Of a stretch of DNA of 29,087 nt, positions 1-6,038 are shown in pieces. Made by a program: the position numbers and the translations under genes. The number at the start of each line of letters is the position of its first letter. The stretch's first letter is position 1. The stretch comes from JBFWWP01 sp050246115. GTDB lineage: Bacteria; Planctomycetota; UBA8108; UBA1146; JAJFFE01. The notes under the pieces were generated by a model. That model did not search any database. It was not told the origin of the DNA and worked only from the letters and a program-made list of their open reading frames with translations. Where the stretch lies: assembly GCA_050246115.1 (NCBI GenBank), contig JBFWWP010000047.1:1-29087 (forward strand), in the 5' to 3' direction.

Positions 1-427
1 GAGCGCACCTCCTTGAGCTTGGGGTACGTCTCCAACTGGGCGCTGGAACGACAATCGACTGGCCAGCGACAATTACTCCTGAGGAGCATGCTTGGTTCGC
101 AATCGCGAGCGTTGGATGCGAGGGGCCTGCGCCCTGTCCGTGAGATTCTTGGAGGATTCTTGGATGGTCCGCGGTGTCTGCGGGCGCAGACAGTCCAACG
201 ATGCGATCGGGGCGTGACGCTCGCGAGATCGTCTTCGGTTCGCACGCTGCGGAACGACACGCGTTGACGAGTCGTCGACGATGGCACGGCGGTGTCGCGC
301 GCGCGTGCGAAGTGCACTGCGTGTGGAGCTCGCTGCGCGAGCCGCGATGCAGGTCGAAGCACCCTTCTCCTGTCCGATCGAGCGCGGCGGGACGAGATGC
401 GAATTCTGGCGCAAAACCAGCTTTTTG
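1..427. other. No intact gene recognised
   Basis: Apart from the inverted HNH relic at 169-289, I see no coding region I can support. Small features are an 11-bp tandem duplication around 144-165 (GATTCTTGGA twice) and a direct repeat of GAATTCTGGCGCA (401-413) as GAATTCTGGTGCA (430-442). The second copy overlaps the promoter proposed for the HNH gene. Confidence 0.5.
169..289 (-). pseudogene. Inverted, decayed fragment of an HNH endonuclease gene
   Basis: Read on the minus strand, this stretch aligns by eye with plus-strand 1384-1501, inside the HNH gene downstream. The clearest shared block holds GTCTGCGG, GCAGACAGTC and CGATGCGATCGGG in the same order and spacing. The similarity continues through a segment that would read roughly VRTEDDLASV, against VQTEDGLVSV in the intact gene. 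The fragment changes reading frame, so it cannot be expressed as that domain. It looks like the remains of a second, opposite-facing HNH gene or of a local inverted duplication. I could not extend the match beyond these limits. Confidence 0.55.
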
Positions 428-456
428 TTGAATTCTGGTGCATTCTCCGTTATGCT
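428..456 (+). promoter_or_regulatory. Sigma-70-like promoter of the HNH gene
   Basis: A -35 box TTGAAT (428-433) is followed after 17 bp by a -10 box TATGCT (451-456), in a locally AT-richer patch of otherwise GC-rich DNA. Transcription would start near 463. That leaves a short leader containing the ribosome binding site GAGAGGAG at 478-485, just ahead of the TTG start at 492. The consistent spacing of all three elements supports the call. Confidence 0.5.
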
Positions 457-491
457 CCCGTACCTGCCCAAGTGCTCGAGAGGAGTATTCC

Positions 492-2228
492 TTGTCTTAC
501 TCGAAGACCTTCCATCCGCGCCCATTCTCGGCCCACTTCGTGGGAGCTTCCGTGTTCGCTCGCGTTCGTGATCGAGGTGCAGCGACAGGGAACATCCGCG
601 CCGCGTTCTCTACGGAAGGCGGTGGCCAGGACTTCGTCGTGGGTGAAAGTTCGGTCGCTTACGGAGCGCGCGCCGAAGGGGCGGGAGAGGGTCGCGAGGG
701 GATCGTGCCCGGGGATGATCACGGCGTGATCGAAGCGAGGACGGTGCACGAGAGGCTTCGGTCGTTGCTGGCGCTTGGGAACGAGGTGCGACTCGAGTTT
801 CTCGATGCGCTGCGGAGCTTGCACGATGACCGACTGTGCTTCGAGCTCGGGTACTCGAGCTTCCACCAGTACTGCGATCGGGAGCTGGGGATCGCGAAGA
901 GCACAGCGTACGAGTACCTGAAGGTCGGGAAGGCCTTGGCCGTTCTGCCTGGGCTGCGGGGGTTGTTCGCGAGTGGCGACCTGTCGTGGGATCAAGTGCG
1001 GCACGCGGCGCGGGCGGCTACGCCGGAGACCGAGACGGCCTGGATCGAGCTGGCGTGGGAACTTCCCGTCAGCGAGTTCTTGGCCGAAGTTCGCGATGCT
1101 CTTCGCAGCGGGCGAGCGGCGCCGCGCGAGAAGCGAAACGGACTTCCGAATCTCGTCACCAAGCTGTCGATCGAGGTGACGCTCGAGGAGAAGGAGCGTG
1201 TGCGGACAGCGTTCGCGCTCGTGGCAGAGGCGCTTGGAGAGGAGGCGCCCGGGGAGGACGAGCCGCAGGGCGACGGCGACGCGCGCCCGACGCTGCTCCG
1301 CTGGGCGGATGCGGTTCTCGCTGGGAGAATCCCGCTCTCAGCAGGACCGGCAGGTGACGCGGGACGGCGACCGAGACCCGCGCAGGCCATCGTCTATCAC
1401 TCGTGCCGCGAGTGTCGCGCCGCCTCGGTCCAAACCGAGGACGGTCTCGTGAGCGTGGAGCCCGATCGCATCGCCAGACTGTCTGCGGCCGCAGACACCG
1501 TGGACATCTCGACCGGGGACGTCCGATTTGGGGGCGTCTCAATCGAGGACACCTCGACCAGAGACAGCTTTACCGGAGACAGCTCTACCGGCGACGCCTC
1601 GTCAGAGGAGGGATCGCCGGCCGAGAAGGAAGCCGGCACCGCACCACTTACCGAGAGACTTCGGGATGCGCCCAACTCCGCTGCGCTATCGCGCAAGGTG
1701 ATCCTGCGCGACGGGGCACGGTGCGCGAACCCGGCTTGCGGGTCGAAACGCCGACTCCACGCGCATCACATCATCTTCCGGGCTCGCGGAGGCCGCACCG
1801 TGCTCGCGAACGAGGTCGCTGTGTGTGACCGCTGCCACGCGTTGATCCACGCGGGTCGGCTCGAGGTGTCGGGCACCGTCGACGGTGGCCTCGAGTGGAG
1901 ACCTCGGCCCTGGACCGACGCGACGCGACTTCGATGCGCTCGTGAGCTCGGCGAGCGGTTGCGGTCGCTGGTGAGCGAGGTCCATGGACTCGATGGTCAA
2001 ACGGGTAGTGAACCATCCCACTCCCCCCGACCCCGCGACCCGGTGTCCACGAACGCAGACACGCAGCGCGTCGAAGCGCTCGCGCAGGGTTTGGTTCGCC
2101 TCGGCTACCGGAGGTCGGAAGCGTTCGCGAGAATCGAGCACGCGTTCGCGCAGCTCGCCGGGTTAGGCTCCAGCACGGACGACGGGGAGGTCCTGCGCCT
2201 CGCCATCGGCAGCGGGCGTGGCGCATGA
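492..2228 (+). CDS. HNH endonuclease family protein
   Basis: A 578-residue protein with an alpha-helical N-terminal half and a C-terminal HNH nuclease domain. The nuclease part lies at about residues 400-455. It shows a CANPAC cysteine pair, the HAHH motif carrying the catalytic histidine, a conserved asparagine (LANEV), the second cysteine pair CDRC and a final histidine (ALIH). The cysteines should hold a structural zinc. The N-terminal part resembles proteins that bacteria carry in several divergent copies beside HNH domains; its role is unknown. I chose TTG at 492 because GAGAGGAG sits six bases upstream and a promoter lies just before it. An upstream GTG at 438 would fall inside that promoter, and GTG at 726 would give a shorter protein starting at the conserved part. 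A seven-unit pentapeptide linker precedes the nuclease. The gene may be a selfish or defence-related nuclease; cellular function is not known. Confidence 0.85.
   Translation: MSYSKTFHPRPFSAHFVGASVFARVRDRGAATGNIRAAFSTEGGGQDFVVGESSVAYGARAEGAGEGREGIVPGDDHGVIEARTVHERLRSLLALGNEVRLEFLDALRSLHDDRLCFELGYSSFHQYCDRELGIAKSTAYEYLKVGKALAVLPGLRGLFASGDLSWDQVRHAARAATPETETAWIELAWELPVSEFLAEVRDALRSGRAAPREKRNGLPNLVTKLSIEVTLEEKERVRTAFALVAEALGEEAPGEDEPQGDGDARPTLLRWADAVLAGRIPLSAGPAGDAGRRPRPAQAIVYHSCRECRAASVQTEDGLVSVEPDRIARLSAAADTVDISTGDVRFGGVSIEDTSTRDSFTGDSSTGDASSEEGSPAEKEAGTAPLTERLRDAPNSAALSRKVILRDGARCANPACGSKRRLHAHHIIFRARGGRTVLANEVAVCDRCHALIHAGRLEVSGTVDGGLEWRPRPWTDATRLRCARELGERLRSLVSEVHGLDGQTGSEPSHSPRPRDPVSTNADTQRVEALAQGLVRLGYRRSEAFARIEHAFAQLAGLGSSTDDGEVLRLAIGSGRGA
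1503..1607 (+). repeat. Seven 15-bp coding repeats in the HNH linker
   Basis: Seven contiguous 15-bp units encode a degenerate pentapeptide repeat: DISTG, DVRFG, GVSIE, DTSTR, DSFTG, DSSTG, DASSE. The units stay in frame and lie between the helical N-terminal part and the nuclease domain, so they probably form a flexible acidic linker. Units 4-6 are the most alike, suggesting recent slippage or unequal recombination. Confidence 0.8.
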
Positions 2229-2229
2229 A

Positions 2230-2292
2230 GTGACTCCGCGCTTGGCCGGTCCACGCTGCTGCGCAGCGAAGTCTCGAGGACGCGGAGAACGA
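2230..2292 (+). repeat. 63-bp direct repeat, copy 1
   Basis: It begins GTGACTCCGCGCTTGGCCGG and ends CGGAGAACGA, starting one base after the HNH stop codon. Copy 2 is at 3487-3549. The first 26 bases are identical, and only a few later positions differ. It contains the short palindrome GCTGCGCAGC. The two copies bracket about 1.2 kb of mobile-element scrap. Confidence 0.85.
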
Positions 2293-2358
2293 GGGGTCCG
2301 CATACCCCTCGGCCGCGAGCAGTCCGGTTGAGGCTCGACTCGTCTCCGACCGACGGAA

Positions 2359-2655
2359 GTGGCCCGGCCTAAGAGCTTTGCCGCGCCGCTGTCACCGCTT
2401 CTCGCCGTGCTCGCGCAGTCGCCGTTCGCCTATCCCAAGGGCGGCGAACCCCGACGCTGCATGAACCCACGACTCGCGGCGTCGAATCGCTGGGCTCGCC
2501 TCGAGGCCATCCAGAACCTCAAGGAGTTCCTCGTCCGGCACTTCGACGCGCTCCAGCGCTTCCGTGCCGGCGACCGCAAAGTCGTGTTTCCGAGCGGCAC
2601 ATACAAGATGCACGTCTTCTTCGGGGCGCTTTGCGAAGACCCCGCGCCTTCGTGA
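2359..2655 (+). pseudogene. Probable C-terminal remnant of a Y1/IS200-like transposase
   Basis: A 98-residue reading frame. Its last 55 residues (RWARLEAIQNLKEFL, then ALQRFRAGDRKVVFP, then GTYKMHVFFGALCE) resemble, from memory, the tail of REP-associated (Y1-type) transposase-like proteins, which end in a pattern such as W-R-G-x-R-D-x-V-F-P-x-G-T-Y-x-M-R-V. The catalytic HUH histidines and the tyrosine of the Y1 domain are absent, so if the assignment is right only the tail survives. The first 35 residues look unrelated. I see no good ribosome binding site before the GTG at 2359. It lies between the two 63-bp repeats, as expected for mobile debris. It could instead be a small independent gene. 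Confidence 0.4.
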
Positions 2656-3000
2656 CCGACTGCGCTGCGGGAGACCAGGACGCGCGTTCACGACGCTCGC
2701 GCTGACGACACCTCGTCACTCCTCACTCAGCACGTTCCCTCTGACCCTTCCTTCATGGCACGTATCGGCGCGAAACGAAACCTCGTGCCCGAGGTCCGAC
2801 AGCCCCCGCGGACTCAACGACTCATCCGTTTCTGCCGACTCGGAGTACCCGGATCGCGCTAGCGCTGGCGAAGCAAGATCGCCTGACAGAATCCTGACGC
2901 GACCGAGTTCCTGTTTCAACTCGCAGATCACCGCCGACCCCAGCCCCAGCCACCTCGCCAGCGCCATCTCAGCGGGTTACTCTCGGGCGGGAGCTTTTGG
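2656..3000. other. No gene recognised
   Basis: Between the transposase-like fragment and the recombinase scrap I find no coding region I can defend on either strand. It may hold further decayed parts of the same recombinase, but I could not recognise its arm-binding domain or its first catalytic arginine. Confidence 0.4.
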
Positions 3001-3168
3001 GGTCAGTGTCTTCTCCCACGTTCCTCCAGCACACCCCTCGCCGTCCGGCGAGGGATCTCGCTCTCCACGCTCCAGAAGACCCTCGGACACGACCGGCTCT
3101 CGGCGACGGAGATCTATCTGAACCTGTCGCCGGAGTAGGTCATGGAGGAGTCTCGGGCGAAGTGGTAA
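3001..3168 (+). pseudogene. C-terminal scrap of a tyrosine recombinase (XerC/D or integrase type)
   Basis: In the frame starting at 3001 the DNA reads LAVRRGISLSTLQKTLG, then HDRLSATEIYLNLSPE. This is the typical last box of a tyrosine recombinase: the LGH motif, the S-x-T-x-I-Y segment and the nucleophilic tyrosine. A TAG stop at 3136-3138 interrupts the usual tail, and translation past it gives VMEESRAKW before TAA at 3166-3168. No upstream catalytic domain is present, so this is a relic of an integrase or of an Xer-like transposition enzyme. It lies between two 63-bp repeats, which might mark the former limits of an inserted element. Confidence 0.7.
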
Positions 3169-3169
3169 G

Positions 3170-3439
3170 TCATCCACGCTCACGCTTCTCGAACTCCTCA
3201 GCCAACCGTTCCCAGGATCGCAACGCGGTCTCAAGGCCATGGACCCTCGCCTTGGCTTCGATTTGCTCCCGTAGTTCGGACTCCCTCTCCCTCGTCCACT
3301 CGTACCGCAGCGTGGCTGGCAAGTTGTGTAGCATGTCGGCGATCTTCCATGCCTGGCTAACGTCTCCATCCACTTCAAGAGATCGTATCGCCACCAGGGC
3401 GTGTGAGAGGATGGTGAGGTAGTAATCTTGGGACTTCAA
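3170..3439 (-). CDS. Small conserved-looking protein of unknown function
   Basis: An 89-residue, mostly helical and charged protein starting KSQDYYLTILSHALVAIRSL and ending in a Glu/Arg-rich tail. The reading frame extends upstream, but that extension runs through the 63-bp repeat and shows no protein-like composition. I therefore place the start at TTG 3439, preceded ten bases upstream by GGTGGAGGT (3450-3458). The pattern D-x-x-x-A-W-K-I-A-D-M-L-H-N-L-P looks like a folded helical domain, but I do not recognise the family. It lies tail to tail with the recombinase scrap and could be a passenger gene of the former mobile element. Confidence 0.5.
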   Translation of the reverse strand: MKSQDYYLTILSHALVAIRSLEVDGDVSQAWKIADMLHNLPATLRYEWTRERESELREQIEAKARVHGLETALRSWERLAEEFEKRERG

Positions 3440-3486
3440 TTGTCGAAGACCTCCACCGGAATCTCCGTCTCTTTGGTGTACCTGCT

Positions 3487-3549
3487 GTGACTCCGCGCTT
3501 GGCCGGTCCACGTCGCTGCGCAGCGAATCTCGAGGGAGCCGGAGAACGA
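3487..3549 (+). repeat. 63-bp direct repeat, copy 2
   Basis: Same sequence as copy 1 at 2230-2292 with a few substitutions in the second half. It lies 47 bp upstream of the small minus-strand gene at 3170-3439, so it could also carry that gene's promoter region. Confidence 0.85.
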
Positions 3550-3897
3550 TGCATCGCGAGGCGCCCCACCCCTCTGCGTCGCTGTTGCCTCCACCGCGGG
3601 CCTTGCCCGATGACCTCACTCGGTCGCGACTCCCCAGCTCCAAGTGTCACAGGGCAAAGGGGATGCCGCGTCAATGTCGCCGCTCTTCGCCAACTCCCTT
3701 CGCCGCCCGCCGCCGACAGCCCCACCGGACTCGGGGCAGGCCCTTCGCTCTGACGATGTACTGCAGAGCGCCGCCGAACCACTTCCCGGCGGGTGCTCCG
3801 GGAGCGTCGGCGATCTGGCCACCGGCGCGAGCGGCTCGGGCAACATCTCGCGCCCCAGGCGTCTCCCGGGGCGTGTGGCTGCCGGCCCGCGGCCGCG
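3550..3897. other. No gene recognised
   Basis: About 350 bp between the second 63-bp repeat and dctM, very GC-rich with no convincing coding frame. Its only structured feature is the hairpin at 3851-3873 behind dctM. Confidence 0.4.
3851..3873 (-). terminator. Hairpin downstream of dctM
   Basis: The minus strand forms a 9-bp stem, CGCCCCGGG against CCTGGGGCG with one G-T wobble, around a 5-base loop, about 25 bases after the dctM stop codon. There is no T-run, so it is a weak terminator candidate. Confidence 0.35.
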
Positions 3898-5226
3898 CTA
3901 TCCCAGCGAGTGGGTCACGAGCGAGGGGAACAGGATCACAAGCACCAAGGCGAGCAACTGGATCGCGATGAAGGGAACGACCCCGCGGTAGATGTGCGCG
4001 GTGCGGACGTCCGGTGGCGCCACGCCCTTCAGGTAGAACAGCGCGAAGCCAAAGGGCGGGGTCAAGAACGAGGTTTGCAGGTTCATGGCGATCATGACGC
4101 CGAACCACGCCGGATGGACCCCGAAACGCTCGACGAGCACCGGCGCGACCAACGGGATGACGATGAAGCAGATCTCGAAGAAGTCGACGAAGAAGCCGAG
4201 CACGAAGACCGCGAGATTCACGACGAGAAGTGCACCGATCAGTCCTCCCGGCAAGGCCGCGAGTCGCTCCTCGATCCAAACGTGGCCGTCGAAGAGCCGA
4301 AACACCAACGCGAAGAGGCTCGATCCGACGAGTAGGAACAGGACCATGCAGGTGAGCTTCGAGGTCGCCTCCAGGGACTCTTGGAGACGGGAGCGCGTCA
4401 GCCGCCCGCGCACCGCGGCGAGTCCCACCGCGCCCGCAGCCCCGAGCGCCCCAGCCTCGGTCGGGGTCGCCACTCCCCAGAAGATGCTCCCCAGCACGAC
4501 GACGATGAGGGCGAGCGGCGGTAGCAGCACGGCGAGCATCGGTCCGAGGAGTTGGCGCACCGAACCGGCGCGCTCTGCCGGCGGCAGGGCCGGGGCGTGC
4601 GTGGGACGCAACCAACTCACCAGAGCGATGTACGTTGCGAAGAGCGCTGCGAGCAGGAGGCCGGGTAACAGGGCGCCGCGGAAGAGGTCGCCGACCGAGG
4701 TCCCGATCTGATCCCCCAAAACGACCAGCACCACGCTCGGCGGAATGATCTGCCCCAAAGTACCCGACGCAGCGATGACACCGGTCGCGAGTTCCTTGCG
4801 GTACCCGTAGCGCAGCATGACCGGCAGCGAAATCATACCCATGGCCACGACCGAGGCGCCGATGACCCCAGTCGCAGCAGCGAGGAGTGATCCCACGAAC
4901 ACCACGGTCAAACCGAGGCCGCCACGCAGCGGTCCGAACAACTGCCCGACGGTGCGGAGCAGGTCCTCGGCCAAGCGCGACTTCTCGAGCATTGTGCCCA
5001 TGAACACGAAGAAGGGCACCGCGAGCAGCACCTGGTTGTACATGATCCCGTAGGTTCGCTGGAACACCGGCGACAGGTGCGACCAACCGATGAGGTCGAG
5101 GGCAACGCCGATCACGGCGAAGACGAGCGCGGTGCCGCCGAGGCAGAACGCGACCGGGTACCCGGAGAAGATCAGCGCGAGCGCGGCCCCGAACAGGATC
5201 GGGGCGAGGGTCTGCGGATCGATCAC
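3898..5226 (-). CDS. dctM: TRAP transporter large membrane subunit DctM
   Basis: A 442-residue, strongly hydrophobic protein of the usual DctM length with about a dozen predicted membrane segments. It is the pore-forming subunit of a tripartite ATP-independent periplasmic transporter, which uses the sodium or proton gradient to import organic acids such as dicarboxylates, keto acids or sugar acids. Recognisable stretches are VPFFVFMGTMLEKS, SGTLGQIIPPSVVLVVLGD and the glycine-rich ATGVIGASVVAMGM segment. The GTG start at 5226 overlaps the stop of dctQ by four bases, so the two are translationally coupled. No solute-binding DctP gene is in the window, so the substrate cannot be told. A hairpin follows the gene. 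Confidence 0.95.
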   Translation of the reverse strand: MIDPQTLAPILFGAALALIFSGYPVAFCLGGTALVFAVIGVALDLIGWSHLSPVFQRTYGIMYNQVLLAVPFFVFMGTMLEKSRLAEDLLRTVGQLFGPLRGGLGLTVVFVGSLLAAATGVIGASVVAMGMISLPVMLRYGYRKELATGVIAASGTLGQIIPPSVVLVVLGDQIGTSVGDLFRGALLPGLLLAALFATYIALVSWLRPTHAPALPPAERAGSVRQLLGPMLAVLLPPLALIVVVLGSIFWGVATPTEAGALGAAGAVGLAAVRGRLTRSRLQESLEATSKLTCMVLFLLVGSSLFALVFRLFDGHVWIEERLAALPGGLIGALLVVNLAVFVLGFFVDFFEICFIVIPLVAPVLVERFGVHPAWFGVMIAMNLQTSFLTPPFGFALFYLKGVAPPDVRTAHIYRGVVPFIAIQLLALVLVILFPSLVTHSLG

Positions 5227-5807
5227 GCAGGCCCCTCCCCGCTCACGCCCGGACGGTCTGACTCCGCGAGCACCTCGTGGCCGCGACGTAGGTCCTGCAC
5301 TCGCTTCAAGATCTCCGACACTCCCTGCAGCCCGAGCAGCACGAATCCCAACGGCACCATGCTCTTGATCCAGTAGCGGGGAAGCCCGCCGGGATCGGGC
5401 GAGACTTCTCCGTCACGCCATGAAGCCAGGACCGGCCCCCAGCACATCCAGACCAGCAGCGCGCAAACCGGGAGCAAGAACGCGCAGTGGCCCACGAGGT
5501 TGATCCATGTCCGCACCCGCCAACCGAGGCGATCGTAGATCACGTCGACTCGCACGTGGGCCCCGCGCCGCAAGGTGTGGGCTCCACCGAGCAAGAAGAT
5601 CACTCCGAACAGGTACCACTGGAGTTCCGTGTAAGCGTTCGAACCCAGGTGCGCGTCGACCCAAGGATCGATGTAACGCGTGGCGGTGTTCACGACGGCA
5701 ACGAGGATCATGGCGAACAGTAGCCATGATGTGAGCCGACCGATGCGATCGTTCATCGCGTCGATCGCGCGCGCGAGCCAAGGGTCCTGAGCCTGCCGTC
5801 CGTCCAT
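5223..5807 (-). CDS. dctQ: TRAP transporter small membrane subunit DctQ
   Basis: A 194-residue protein with four hydrophobic segments, the usual size and topology of DctQ, the small inner-membrane partner that stabilises DctM. The stretch YTELQWYLFGVIFLLGGAHT, followed by VRVDVIYDRL, is the family hallmark. The start is ATG at 5807; AGGGAG sits immediately before it, closer than ideal, so the later ATG (MNDRIGRL) at 5756 is possible. It is the first gene of the pair and overlaps dctM. A copy of the 183-bp palindromic element ends 43 bp upstream and would lie in the leader if transcription starts beyond it. The usual first gene, dctP, is missing; the element and clp occupy its place. Confidence 0.92.
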   Translation of the reverse strand: MDGRQAQDPWLARAIDAMNDRIGRLTSWLLFAMILVAVVNTATRYIDPWVDAHLGSNAYTELQWYLFGVIFLLGGAHTLRRGAHVRVDVIYDRLGWRVRTWINLVGHCAFLLPVCALLVWMCWGPVLASWRDGEVSPDPGGLPRYWIKSMVPLGFVLLGLQGVSEILKRVQDLRRGHEVLAESDRPGVSGEGPA

Positions 5808-5850
5808 CTCCCTACATTCCGCAGTAAGGTCTGCAGCTCCCGAGCGGCAC

Positions 5851-6038
5851 TGAGGAGTCGCCCGAGAATAACTTCACCCTCTTGCTCGTCGCTTCGGGCC
5901 ATCTTCGAACGATCCGAAAACCCCGAAATCCTCACCGGAACCTCTAAGGCTACGCCTCCGGTTGCGAGCTCGCCGGATCGGCCGAATCGGACCCAAATCG
6001 ACGGCACGATGTCGAAGTCATTCTTGGGCGACTCCTCA
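5851..6038 (-). mobile_element. 183-bp palindromic (foldback) element, copy A
   Basis: Bounded by TGAGGAGTCGCCC at one end and its complement GGGCGACTCCTCA at the other. The interior is also self-complementary, so the whole element could fold into one long hairpin. It is oriented toward dctQ, 43 bp away. Its distal end (6036-6038) forms the TGA stop of the clp gene. It is the most diverged copy and has three extra bases near the centre (AGG after GCCTTAG). No target duplication is evident at the flanks. Confidence 0.85.

Noticed and set aside
73..90. Palindrome ACTCCTGAGGAG resembling two joined ends of the 183-bp element
   Set aside because: The match is only about eleven bases and does not extend into the conserved CGCCC part of the ends, so chance is the simpler reading.
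1503..1607. CRISPR-like array
   Set aside because: The units are contiguous, lack spacers and stay in the HNH reading frame, so they are coding repeats. No CRISPR array or cas gene is visible in the window.
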